From Marinobacter halodurans (GTDB lineage: Bacteria; Pseudomonadota; Gammaproteobacteria; Pseudomonadales; Oleiphilaceae): a stretch of DNA of 64,000 nucleotides. The translations under genes and the position numbers were made by a program. Under the pieces are notes generated by a model that saw only the letters and a program-made list of their open reading frames with translations, did not search any database and was not told where the DNA came from. Shown here piece after piece: positions 9,621 to 17,805 of the stretch (positions are counted from its first letter, which is position 1; every line of letters begins with the position of its first letter). Location of the stretch: positions 18,333 through 82,332 of the forward strand of contig NZ_SJDL01000024.1 of assembly GCF_004327985.1 (NCBI RefSeq), given 5' to 3'.

Positions 9621-10244
9621 TCAGCGCAGGGTCGGGTTCAGGGTATAGGTCCCGCTGACGCGGGCGCTGGCCAGCACGTGGCCCTGCATGGCCTCGCGTA
9701 CGGCGTCGCCTTCGAACTCGCCGCTCAGCCCGAGCGTGTCCACGTCCAGCGCGTGCACTTCGAAGTAATAGCGATGCACCAGCTCGTCGTTCCAGGGCGG
9801 GCAGGGGCCGTCGTAACCGGCGTAGGTGCCGGCCATGTCCGGGTTACCGGCCAGGAAGTGGGTATAGGTGTTGACGCCGCGAATACCGATCGGGCCGGGG
9901 CCGCCTTTCTTGCCCTTGGGAATCACGCCGTCGCTGTCTGCCCCTTCCGGAATGCGCTTGGTGTCCGCGGGTACATCCACCAGAAGCCAGTGGAAGAAAT
10001 CCACCCGGGGCAGATCCTTGTCGACCGTCTTGCCTTCCTGGTTCACATCGTCGGCGACGCTCGGCACGTCTGGGTCGTACATCATCACCACGAAGCTCCG
10101 CGTGCCGGCCGGGGCGTCCGACCACTCCACTTCCGGGTTGCGATTGGGGCCGAAGCTCATGTGGTCCTCTTCGCTGTAGACACCGAACGCGAAGGTTTCC
10201 GGGATAGGCTGACCTTCGGTAATCCCTTTCACTTGCAGTTTCAC
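9621..10244 (-). CDS. YbhB/YbcL-family (PEBP, Raf-kinase-inhibitor-like) protein
   Basis: 207 residues. The phosphatidylethanolamine-binding protein fold is shown by 'VVMMYDPDVPS' (the DPDxP motif), 'DFFHWLLVDVPADT', and 'YDGPCPPWNDELVHRYYFEVHALD' (GPxPP...HRY motif lining the ligand pocket). No signal peptide, so probably cytoplasmic. The start is taken as GTG at 10244 (VKLQVKG) because TAAGGAG precedes it by seven bases; the ATG 16 residues upstream has no such site and reads through the Shine-Dalgarno. The role of bacterial YbhB-like proteins is poorly defined. Convergent with the phosphoesterase. Confidence 0.88.
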   Translation of the reverse strand: MKLQVKGITEGQPIPETFAFGVYSEEDHMSFGPNRNPEVEWSDAPAGTRSFVVMMYDPDVPSVADDVNQEGKTVDKDLPRVDFFHWLLVDVPADTKRIPEGADSDGVIPKGKKGGPGPIGIRGVNTYTHFLAGNPDMAGTYAGYDGPCPPWNDELVHRYYFEVHALDVDTLGLSGEFEGDAVREAMQGHVLASARVSGTYTLNPTLR

Positions 10245-10437
10245 GGTTTGCTCCTTACTTGGTTTGGAGAACGGGGGGAAGCCGCTGAACAAGCCCTGAT
10301 CGGCCGATACCCGGCCAGCGCTTGTTCAGGGACTCCTGAGTATGTTGTAACAGGGCGTTTTTCCCTGTGTCCAGTGTCGTTTTTGTCAGTCAGGGCGGGT
10401 GGCTGGAGGGCAGCCTGCGGCCTTGGTCTGGTATCGG

Positions 10438-10461
10438 CGATGTAGTAAAATAACTACATCG
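10438..10461. promoter_or_regulatory. Operator-like dyad upstream of ndh
   Basis: Arms cgatgtagt (10438-10446) and actacatcg (10453-10461) are exact complements around the AT-only core aaaata. The size and AT-rich centre are those of a repressor site or of a promoter-overlapping operator. It lies about 185 bases before ndh and about 195 after the start of the divergent PEBP gene. No regulator can be assigned. Confidence 0.4.
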
Positions 10462-10645
10462 TGAGGTCCGTGCGAAAATCCGATGACTGCGTTGGCCGTA
10501 GCGTCCGGAAGTCGCATTGAGTGTATCCCGCCCACTCGATAGGATACGCCCTCCTCACCCTGAGTGAAGACAGCCAAAAGCGTCTGGCACGGTGCCGTCT
10601 CCAGCCCAGAGCTGTTGGCTGTCTTTTCTTATTGGGAACTCCGCA
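10462..10645 (+). ncRNA. Structured ndh leader with internal terminator-like stem
   Basis: Between the dyad and ndh, aagacagccaa (10567-10577) pairs exactly with ttggctgtctt (10615-10625) and the right arm is followed by ttctt, giving an intrinsic-terminator-like end 16 bases before the ndh start codon. The 37 bases enclosed contain ggca-cgg-tgcc, and upstream gtatcc/ggatac (about 10523-10547) also pair. Together this looks like an attenuated leader or a short RNA ending at the terminator. I do not recognise it as a named riboswitch; the yybP-ykoY, fluoride, TPP and cobalamin signatures are absent. Confidence 0.4.
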
Positions 10646-11953
10646 ATGGATACACTGCATCATATTGTCGTCGTCGGCGGTGGCGCCGGCGGTCTTGAAC
10701 TGGTCACGCGCCTGGGTAACCGGCTCGGTAAAAAGCAGAAAGCCCGCATCACGCTGGTGGACGCCGGACTGACCCACGTCTGGAAACCGTTGCTGCACGA
10801 AGTGGCCTCCGGATCCCTGGATGCCAGCGCCAACGAGATCAACTATCGGGCCCACGCCCGCAAGCATCACTACGAATTCCAGTTGGGCCGCATGGGCGGT
10901 CTGGATCGCGACAGGCGCGAGATCGTGATCCAAGCCTTCCACGACCAGGACGGTGAAGAGGTGGTGCCGGAGCGGCGTATCGGTTATGACACCCTGGTGA
11001 TCGCCGTCGGCAGTACCGCCAACGATTTCGGCACGCCCGGAGCCCAGTCCAACTGCCTGTTCCTGGACAGTCTCGAACAGGCGCGTCGCTTCCACGACCT
11101 GATGCTCAATGCTTTCCTGCGCAAGAATCATGACGCAGCGGAAGGCGGCAGCGGCCGTTTGCCGATCACCATCATCGGCGCCGGGGCGACTGGCGTGGAA
11201 CTGGCGGCGGAATTGCGGCTGGCATCCCGTGAGCTGCCGGTTTACGGGATGAACAACCTGCGTCAGGACGACATCAGCATTACGGTGGTCGAGGCGGCTG
11301 ACCGCATACTCCCGGCGCTGCCGGCGAGGCTTTCCGTGGCCGCCACCAGGGAACTGCTAAACCAGAACGTGAAGGTACTGACCGGCCAGCCGGTCAGCGA
11401 GGTGCGCGAACGCAGTATCGTCATGAAAGACGGCATTGAACTGGCCTCGGAAATGACGATCTGGGCGGCCGGCATCAAGGCACCTGCCTTCCTGGCGAAA
11501 CTGGGCCTGGAAACCGGTCGCGGCAACCAGCTGCTGGTCAGGCAGACGCTGCAGACCACCCGGGACGACGACATCTTCGCCCTCGGCGATTGTGCCGCCT
11601 GCCCACAGCCGGATTCCGACCGGCCGGTGCCGCCGCGGGCCCAGTCCGCCCACCAGCAGGCGGCGACACTGTACAAGTCGCTGGTGAACCGGCTGGAAGG
11701 CAAGGAGGCGGTGCCGTTCGTCTACAACGACCACGGCTCGCTGATCAACTTCAGCCGCTACACCACCGTCGGCAACCTGATGGGTAACCTGTCCGGCCGT
11801 AGCATGTACGTCGAAGGCAAGGTGGCGCGGCTGTTCTACCTGTCCCTCTACCGCATGCACCAAGTGGCCCTGCATGGTCTGCTGCGCACCGGCGTGATCT
11901 GGTTCATGGACCGCATCAGCCGGGCGATGCAGCCGCGACTGAAACTGCACTGA
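10646..11953 (+). CDS. ndh: Type II NADH:quinone oxidoreductase (NDH-2)
   Basis: 435 residues. FAD-binding GxGxxG 'IVVVGGGAGGLEL' at the N-terminus and the NADH-binding 'ITIIGAGATGVELAAEL' in the middle are the two Rossmann dinucleotide motifs of NDH-2; 'DDIFALGDCAACP' is the second FAD contact, followed by 'RAQSAHQQA'. The C-terminus has the amphipathic membrane-anchoring region seen in bacterial Ndh. It oxidises NADH at the cytoplasmic face and reduces ubiquinone without pumping protons. The start is ATG 10646 (MDTLHH), directly before the Rossmann strand; an 18-residue upstream extension would read through the terminator-like leader. The leader suggests transcription attenuation. Confidence 0.93.
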   Translation: MDTLHHIVVVGGGAGGLELVTRLGNRLGKKQKARITLVDAGLTHVWKPLLHEVASGSLDASANEINYRAHARKHHYEFQLGRMGGLDRDRREIVIQAFHDQDGEEVVPERRIGYDTLVIAVGSTANDFGTPGAQSNCLFLDSLEQARRFHDLMLNAFLRKNHDAAEGGSGRLPITIIGAGATGVELAAELRLASRELPVYGMNNLRQDDISITVVEAADRILPALPARLSVAATRELLNQNVKVLTGQPVSEVRERSIVMKDGIELASEMTIWAAGIKAPAFLAKLGLETGRGNQLLVRQTLQTTRDDDIFALGDCAACPQPDSDRPVPPRAQSAHQQAATLYKSLVNRLEGKEAVPFVYNDHGSLINFSRYTTVGNLMGNLSGRSMYVEGKVARLFYLSLYRMHQVALHGLLRTGVIWFMDRISRAMQPRLKLH

Positions 11954-11975
11954 CGCCATCGGCCAGTGAAAACGT

Positions 11976-11996
11976 CGGGATCGGTCACCGATCCCG
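11976..11996. terminator. Stem-loop after ndh
   Basis: cgggatcgg and ccgatcccg form a 9-base-pair perfect stem with a three-base loop, starting 23 bases after the ndh stop. There is no T-run, so a 3'-end or processing hairpin is the safest reading. Confidence 0.5.
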
Positions 11997-12020
11997 GCGG
12001 CCTCTGGTGACATACTGAAT

Positions 12021-12040
12021 CCAGTACAACGATATACTGG
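12021..12040 (+). promoter_or_regulatory. Hairpin overlapping the Shine-Dalgarno of the desaturase-family gene
   Basis: ccagta and tactgg pair around an eight-base loop, and the right arm runs into the GGAG (12039-12042) that serves ATG 12048. A competing stem tactg-aatc-cagta (12013-12026) uses the left arm, so two exclusive folds are possible, one hiding part of the ribosome site. Short stems only; function is inference. Confidence 0.3.
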
Positions 12041-12047
12041 AGTGCGT

Positions 12048-12983
12048 ATGTCCCCGACCCCCCTGACGGATCTGCTGGGTTTCGATCCCCATCTGGTCAC
12101 CCTGGCCCTGGCGCCGGCGTTCTTCCTGGCGATGGCCGGCGAGTGGCTGCACCTGCGTCATAACCGCACGGCCTACCCGTCAGCCACCTACACCTGGGCC
12201 GATACCCTCTCCAACATGTCCCTGGCCGGGCTCTATCAGGCCAGCGACGTGATCGCCGCCCTGCTGACCATCGTGGTCTACAACGCCCTGTTTGACGTGC
12301 GCCTGTTCGATATTCCGTTCAACGGCTGGTCGGTGGCGCTGCTGTTCCTGGTGCAGGACTTCGTCTACTACTGGTTCCACCGGGCGCATCACCGCATCCG
12401 CTGGTTCTGGTGCTCCCACGTGGTCCACCATTCTTCCGAGAAGCTGAACCTTTCCACGGCCTTTCGCCAGAGCGTGACCTATCCGATTACCGGCATGTGG
12501 CTGTTCTGGCTGCCGATCGTGTTCATCGGCTTTCCGCCGGAAACGGTCATCTTCGCCGTTGCCATCAGCCTGGCCTACCAGTTCTTCATCCACACCCAGA
12601 CCATCGGCAGGCTGGGGCCACTGGAATGGATCCTGAACACCCCATCCCATCACCGCGCCCATCACGGCCGCAATCCGCGCTACATCGACAGGAACTACGG
12701 CGGCATCCTGATCGTCTGGGACCGGCTGTTCGGCACCTTTGTGGAAGAGGACGCGGTGGAGAAGCCGGACTATGGCATCCCGCGCCAGATCCGCACCCAC
12801 AATCCCGTAACGCTGAATTTCCACGAATGGCGGGACATGTTCCGGGATCTGGTGGCGCCGGGACTGACGCTGAAAGAGCGGGCTCTGGTGCTGTTCGGGC
12901 CGCCGGAGCTGGCGGACGCGCTGGGGCGGAATCGGTCGGCGGAAGGGATGGAGCGGGTGAAGGGAATCGAACCCTCGTCGTAG
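12048..12983 (+). CDS. Sterol desaturase / fatty acid hydroxylase superfamily membrane protein
   Basis: 311 residues. Four to five hydrophobic segments, and the three histidine clusters of the di-iron membrane hydroxylases: 'WFHRAHHRIRWFWCSHVVHH' (HxxHH and HxxHH) and 'HHRAHHGRNPRYIDRNYGGILIVWDRLFGTF'. It would hydroxylate or desaturate a lipid in the inner membrane with O2; the substrate is unknown. ATG 12048 with GGAG five bases away is the start; a GTG two codons upstream is less likely. The last 11 residues ('MERVKGIEPSS') are the antisense reading of the tRNA-Gly gene, so the natural protein reuses the tRNA sequence as its C-terminal tail. Confidence 0.88.
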   Translation: MSPTPLTDLLGFDPHLVTLALAPAFFLAMAGEWLHLRHNRTAYPSATYTWADTLSNMSLAGLYQASDVIAALLTIVVYNALFDVRLFDIPFNGWSVALLFLVQDFVYYWFHRAHHRIRWFWCSHVVHHSSEKLNLSTAFRQSVTYPITGMWLFWLPIVFIGFPPETVIFAVAISLAYQFFIHTQTIGRLGPLEWILNTPSHHRAHHGRNPRYIDRNYGGILIVWDRLFGTFVEEDAVEKPDYGIPRQIRTHNPVTLNFHEWRDMFRDLVAPGLTLKERALVLFGPPELADALGRNRSAEGMERVKGIEPSS

Positions 12984-13022
12984 GCTTGGGAAGCCTCTGC
13001 TCTACCATTGAGCTACACCCGC
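12949..13022 (-). tRNA. tRNA-Gly (anticodon CCC)
   Basis: Read on the reverse strand: acceptor GCGGGTG pairs with CACCCGC, D-arm GCTC/GAGC, anticodon loop TTCCCAA flanked by GAGGC and GCCTA, T-arm GAGGG TTCGATT CCCTT, and encoded CCA at 12949-12951 after the discriminator T. The anticodon CCC gives glycine (GGG). The outermost anticodon-stem pair is G-A. The 3' half lies antisense over the last codons of the desaturase-family gene. Confidence 0.95.
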
Positions 13023-13057
13023 GTACCGGTCTCCTGAGGGAGATATTTCAGGCAGCC

Positions 13058-13086
13058 AATATAGATTGTAAACTCTTGTCAGGCAA
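13058..13086 (-). promoter_or_regulatory. Promoter of tRNA-Gly
   Basis: On the reverse strand TTGCCT (13081-13086), 17 bases, then TATATT (13058-13063) make a good sigma-70 promoter 35 bases before the tRNA 5' end. No other gene is present between the tRNA and the cyclase start at 13149. Confidence 0.55.
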
Positions 13087-13148
13087 GGGCTCCGTGAGGA
13101 TTTGACGTGCTATGATCCAGAGAGAGACTGACCTCCCGGAATACCGAT

Positions 13149-15926
13149 TTGACCACCGATTCGCGCCCTGTTTTCCGACGCGCTCTGGTCCAGGGATGGC
13201 CTGTCCTGCTGGTGCTTGCACTGGGGACGGCGCTGACAATGATTCTGGCCCAACGTGCGGCGGAGGCCGAACGTCAGATCGTGCAATCCCGTTTCGAGCA
13301 GGAGGCCCGCTCGCGTATCCTGCTGGTGGAGGAATTGATCAAGGGGCAGTTACGTGAGCTGGATGCCATGCGCCGGTTCATCACACTGGAATCGGAGCTG
13401 ACCCGCCACGAGTTTGAGACCCTCGCCCGTCTGTCCGACCGCGTCCCCATGACGGTGGGCTGGATTGAAAATGTCTCGGCCAGCCACATGGCGGTCTACC
13501 GGAAGCGGATGGACTATTATTACCAGCGCCAGTTCCGCCTGCGCCTGCCGGAATCCGTCGAAGATCTGAGTTCCGGGGACATTCGCCGCCATTTTCCCAT
13601 TACCTACCAGAAAACCAACGTACCGGGTGCCAACCTGGTGGGCATGGACCTCAGTTACCTGCCGTCGCGGATGCATGCCTTCGAGCAGGCCATGATCACC
13701 GGCCAGGCCGTCATGGTGGCCGGTATTCCCACGCTGGACGACCCGGATGACGACTCGGGCATCGTGGTCTTTGCGCCCGTATTCAACGAGGATTCGGTTC
13801 ACGACGTCACCGACCGTCACTACGGTAATCTGCGCGGCTTTATCGGTATGGGGCTGCGACTCAGTGCCCTGGCTCGATGGGTGTCGTCGGCTCACAGCGA
13901 TTCCCCGGGGATGCGTCTGAACTTCGAGGAATTCGCGTCGAACAGTCCGGCGGTGAGCCTCGTCAGCGACAGCCGGGGGTTGTCGTTCTCCCGCGATATT
14001 GACCTGGCTGACGGCTCAGTGGTGATCCGGGCCGAGCCGACGGATCTGACGGATTGGCGACCTCGGCCGACCGCGTTGATCGCCGTTGTTGCCGGTCTGG
14101 CGGCCACGTTCCTGTGTGCGGGATACCTGGCCTTGACGCTGCGGGGGCGCGCCCGTGCCGAAGCCAGTGTTATCCGGCGTACCGCGGAGTTGCAGGACGC
14201 CCTCGAGGCCCTGTCCGAATCCGAGGCGCGCTGGCAGTTTGCGTTGGATGGTTCCGGCGATGGCGTCTGGGACTGGCGCCTGCCCGAGAACCAGGTGTAT
14301 TTCTCCAGCGGCTGGAAAACCATGCTGGGGTACGCCCCGGACGAGATCGACAACACCCTCGGCGAGTGGTCGGACCGACTGCATCCGGAGGACCGCAAGG
14401 CTTGCCGGCAGGCTTTGGAGGCCCATTTCTGCGGCGAGTCCGACAGCTACACGAGCGTGCACCGGATGCGCTGCAAGGACGGCCGCTACAAGTGGATACT
14501 GGACCGGGGCAAGGTGACCGAGTGGAATGCCGACGGCCGCCCGACGAGGATGATCGGAACCCACTCCGACATCAACCACGTCAAACAGACCGAATTGGAG
14601 TTGCGTGAGGTCAACGCCTACCTGTCCGGTATTTTTGCCTCTGCTGAAGACGTTGCGATCATGGTGACACGACCGGATGGTGACATTGCTCTGTTCAACC
14701 GGGGGGCGGAGAAACTGCTTGGCTATGAGGCCGCCGAAGTGGTGGGCCGGATGACGCCGCTGGCTTTCCATGACCCGGGCGAGGTGGCGGCCTGGGGGAA
14801 ATGGCTTGGCATGCGCGACGGGCGGGCGGTCACCGGTTTTGAGGTGTTCCGCCGGTGTATCGAAGACGGCCGGCATTGTTCGGAACGCTGGACCTACCTG
14901 CGCAAGGACGGTGAGCGCCGCAAGGTGCAACTGACGATATCCGGCATTTTTGACGAGTCGGGCAAGAACCTCGGCCTCCTGGGCGTGGCCGTCGACATGA
15001 CCGAGTACCAGCGGGCCGTGGACGCGCTGGAGCAGAACGATCACCTGCTGCAGGATCTGACCGCCAACGTGCCCGGCGTGATCTACCAGTTCCTGAACCG
15101 GCCGGACGGTTCGGCGTCCTTCCCCTACGTCAGCGACGGGATCTGGGATATTTTCGAGATTACGGCGGAACAGGCCCATGAGGATGCCGCCAATGCCCTC
15201 CGTCGTATCCACGCCGAAGACGCCGCGGCCGTCCAGGCCTCCATCGATCGTTCCCGTGACAATCTGGTGCCCTGGATCTGTGAGTTCAGGGTGGTGTTGC
15301 CGGAGCATGGCGTGCGCTGGCTGCGTGGCGAATCAACGCCACGCCGGGCGGAGGACGGCAGTACCCTCTGGCATGGTTATATTTCAGACATTACCCAGAT
15401 GAAGACGCTGGAGTTCCAGTTGCGGGAGCAGGCGACGATGGACCCGCTCACCGGGGCGTTCAACCGACGCCACCTGGAGACCCACTGGCAGCGGGAGATG
15501 GCCCGCTTCCGTCGCCAGGGTATGGCGTTTGCGATGATCATGCTGGATATCGATCATTTCAAGACGGTTAACGACAGCCATGGCCACGATGCGGGCGACG
15601 AAGTACTGGTCCGACTCGGACGGTTGTTGCGTCATGAGGTCCGTTCCACCGACGTCGTCTATCGGCTTGGCGGTGAGGAATTCCTGATTCTCTGCGAAGA
15701 CACGGACCTCGAGGGTGCCGGCCGTCTGGCCGAACTCCTGCGGGACCAGTTGCGCCAACATCCCATGCCGTTTCCGGAACCCGTGACTGCCAGTTTCGGC
15801 GTCGTGGAAGTTTCGCTGGACGAACCCATGCCCCGGGCTTTCAAGCGCCTGGATGAGCTGCTCTATCTGGCCAAGGCCAACGGCCGCGATCAGGTGATCC
15901 TGGCGCCGCTGGAACCGGTCCACTGA
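13149..15926 (+). CDS. Membrane diguanylate cyclase with CHASE-like sensor and three PAS domains
   Basis: 925 residues. Helix 1 at about 16-36, an extracytoplasmic CHASE-type sensor ('VGWIENVSASHMAVYRKRM' onward), helix 2 near 300-322, then three PAS domains (first 'GVWDWRLPENQVYFSSGWKTMLGY'), and a C-terminal GGDEF domain. The active-site GGEEF is at 841-845, with the product-inhibition I-site R832-S-T-D835 five residues before it, and 'YLAKANGRDQV' at the end. It should make cyclic di-GMP from two GTP in response to a periplasmic ligand and internal PAS signals. TTG 13149 is the only start codon between the preceding stop (13113) and helix 1, so a TTG start is well supported. It stands alone; no phosphodiesterase is adjacent. 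Confidence 0.92.
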   Translation: MTTDSRPVFRRALVQGWPVLLVLALGTALTMILAQRAAEAERQIVQSRFEQEARSRILLVEELIKGQLRELDAMRRFITLESELTRHEFETLARLSDRVPMTVGWIENVSASHMAVYRKRMDYYYQRQFRLRLPESVEDLSSGDIRRHFPITYQKTNVPGANLVGMDLSYLPSRMHAFEQAMITGQAVMVAGIPTLDDPDDDSGIVVFAPVFNEDSVHDVTDRHYGNLRGFIGMGLRLSALARWVSSAHSDSPGMRLNFEEFASNSPAVSLVSDSRGLSFSRDIDLADGSVVIRAEPTDLTDWRPRPTALIAVVAGLAATFLCAGYLALTLRGRARAEASVIRRTAELQDALEALSESEARWQFALDGSGDGVWDWRLPENQVYFSSGWKTMLGYAPDEIDNTLGEWSDRLHPEDRKACRQALEAHFCGESDSYTSVHRMRCKDGRYKWILDRGKVTEWNADGRPTRMIGTHSDINHVKQTELELREVNAYLSGIFASAEDVAIMVTRPDGDIALFNRGAEKLLGYEAAEVVGRMTPLAFHDPGEVAAWGKWLGMRDGRAVTGFEVFRRCIEDGRHCSERWTYLRKDGERRKVQLTISGIFDESGKNLGLLGVAVDMTEYQRAVDALEQNDHLLQDLTANVPGVIYQFLNRPDGSASFPYVSDGIWDIFEITAEQAHEDAANALRRIHAEDAAAVQASIDRSRDNLVPWICEFRVVLPEHGVRWLRGESTPRRAEDGSTLWHGYISDITQMKTLEFQLREQATMDPLTGAFNRRHLETHWQREMARFRRQGMAFAMIMLDIDHFKTVNDSHGHDAGDEVLVRLGRLLRHEVRSTDVVYRLGGEEFLILCEDTDLEGAGRLAELLRDQLRQHPMPFPEPVTASFGVVEVSLDEPMPRAFKRLDELLYLAKANGRDQVILAPLEPVH

Positions 15927-16011
15927 TCCCCACCCACCGACAGCCGTGTCGCTGTGTCTCTGACTGGGCGTCGAGAGCTGTTATCATGCTGGGGAATGGA
16001 CTGGAGTTAGC

Positions 16012-17742
16012 ATGGATCCAACGCTCACCCTAATCGGGGCCCTGATGCTGGTCATCAGCATCCTCCTGAGCCCCCTTTCCAGCCGGCTGGGAATGCCGGT
16101 GCTTCTGATATTTCTCGCGGTCGGCATGCTCACCGGTGAAGACGGGCCGGGGGGCATCCATTTCGACGATTTCGAGCTGGCCTTCCTGGTGGGGAACCTG
16201 GCGCTGGCCGTGATCCTGCTGGACGGCGGCATGCGGACCCGTGCCGAAACCTTCCGGGTGGGGCTGCGGCCGGCCTTGCTGTTGGCGTCGTTGGGCGTGG
16301 TGATCACCGCCGGCATCGCCGCCGTGGCAACGCACTACCTGTTCGGTATGGACTGGATACCGTCCCTGCTGATGGGGGCGATCATTTCCTCCACCGATGC
16401 CGCGGCGGTCTTTTCATTGCTGCAGGGCCGGGGCCTGCACCTGAACGAACGGGTGGGGGCGACCCTGGAGATCGAATCGGGCAGCAACGACCCGATGGCC
16501 ATTTTCCTGACGCTGGCGTTGCTGGCAATCATGACCAGGGAGGAGTCCGGGCTGCTGGGCAGTCTCTGGTTGCTGGTCGAACAGTTCGGCATCGGCGCGG
16601 TCATGGGCGTGTTGGGCGGGCGCCTGATGGTGCGGCTGGTGAACTGGGTGCGCCTGATGCCGGCGCTGTATCCGCTGCTGGTGGCCGCCGCCGGCATCGC
16701 CCTGTTCTCCGTGACCAACATGCTGTCCGGCAGTGGCTTCCTGGCGATCTACCTGGCGGGCGTCGTCCTCGGCAATCGCTCGGTGCGGATGATGCCTCTG
16801 ATCCTGCAGGTCCACGATGGCCTGGCCTGGCTGGCGCAGATGAGCCTGTTCCTGATCCTTGGTCTGCTGGTCAATCCCAGCCAGTTGATGCCGCTGGTCG
16901 GCGGCGCCCTGGTGTTGTCGCTGATCCTGATCCTGTTCGCGCGGCCGCTGGCGGTGTTCGCCACGCTCTGGCCATTCAGTTTCAACCGTCGTGAGCTGAC
17001 CTTTATCAGTTGGGTCGGCCTGCGCGGCGCGGTGCCCATCGTACTGGCGCTGTTCCCGATGATGGACGGCTTGCCCGAGGCCCCGCTGATCTTCAACATC
17101 GCTTTCTTCGTGGTGTTGGTGTCGCTGGTGGTCCAGGGCAGTTCCCTGGCCCGCATTGCGCGCTGGCTGAAGCTGGAGGTACCCGCCCCGGAGGAACCCT
17201 ATCGGCGTCTGCCGCTGGACGTCCCGGCGGCGGGAGACCACGAGCTGATGCTGTTCCCCCTGCGGGGCGAACGCTGGTCCGACCCCCGGCCCCTGTCACG
17301 CATCACCATGCCGGAGCATGCGGCCGTCGCCGGAGTCTTCCGTAACCGGCTGTGCATGGCGCCACGGCCGGAGACGATGGTCCAGCAGGGTGACGTGCTG
17401 GCGGTGTTTGCGCTGTCCGACAGCCTGGGCGACCTGGGGCAGACACTCAGCGGCCGGCAGCCCCCGCGCCACCTGACGGAGCGCACCTTCTTCGGCGACT
17501 TCGTGCTCAACGGCGACGCCCTGCTGGGGGACGTGGAGCAGGTGTACGGCATCGAATTCGACGAGCTGTCGCCGGAGCTGTCCCTGGCCGACTGCTTTGC
17601 CAAGAAGGCCAAGGGTCATCCGGTGGTGGGCGACCGGGTCGTGCTGGGTCCGGTGACGCTCGTGGCCCGGGCCACCGAAGCGGACCGGGTCACCAAGGTG
17701 GGCCTGAAAGTGGAGGAGGGATCGGCGCCGGGCAGATTCTGA
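16012..17742 (+). CDS. nhaP2: K+/H+ antiporter, NhaP2/CvrA type
   Basis: 576 residues, the length of E. coli CvrA. The first 390 residues are a CPA1 cation/proton antiporter with about 12 helices, including 'IISSTDAAAVFSLL' and 'LEIESGSNDPMAIFL', the ion-binding aspartate region of the family. Then a TrkA-C (RCK C-terminal) domain ('ITMPEHAAVAGVFRNRLCMAPRPETMVQQGDVLAVFA') and a CorC/HlyC-like C-terminal domain ('FFGDFVLNGDALLGDVEQVYGIEFDELS'), the order seen in NhaP2. Exports potassium in exchange for protons at the inner membrane, probably for volume or pH control. GGAG five bases before ATG 16012. Confidence 0.92.
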   Translation: MDPTLTLIGALMLVISILLSPLSSRLGMPVLLIFLAVGMLTGEDGPGGIHFDDFELAFLVGNLALAVILLDGGMRTRAETFRVGLRPALLLASLGVVITAGIAAVATHYLFGMDWIPSLLMGAIISSTDAAAVFSLLQGRGLHLNERVGATLEIESGSNDPMAIFLTLALLAIMTREESGLLGSLWLLVEQFGIGAVMGVLGGRLMVRLVNWVRLMPALYPLLVAAAGIALFSVTNMLSGSGFLAIYLAGVVLGNRSVRMMPLILQVHDGLAWLAQMSLFLILGLLVNPSQLMPLVGGALVLSLILILFARPLAVFATLWPFSFNRRELTFISWVGLRGAVPIVLALFPMMDGLPEAPLIFNIAFFVVLVSLVVQGSSLARIARWLKLEVPAPEEPYRRLPLDVPAAGDHELMLFPLRGERWSDPRPLSRITMPEHAAVAGVFRNRLCMAPRPETMVQQGDVLAVFALSDSLGDLGQTLSGRQPPRHLTERTFFGDFVLNGDALLGDVEQVYGIEFDELSPELSLADCFAKKAKGHPVVGDRVVLGPVTLVARATEADRVTKVGLKVEEGSAPGRF

Positions 17743-17774
17743 GGGGCTCGTTCACCCGGTATGGACATGGTATT

Positions 17775-17794
17775 ATTGTTATAATATAACATTA
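17775..17794. promoter_or_regulatory. Zur box over the cobW promoter
   Basis: tgttata-a-tataaca (17777-17791) is a perfect 7-1-7 palindrome inside attgttataatataacatt, which matches the gammaproteobacterial Zur operator core TGTTATA-W-TATAACA. The same bases contain a perfect -10 hexamer TATAAT (17780-17785), so a bound zinc repressor would block the promoter directly. It ends 15 bases before the chosen start codon of the CobW gene. Confidence 0.85.
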
Positions 17795-17805
17795 TGAGGC
17801 CTGCC

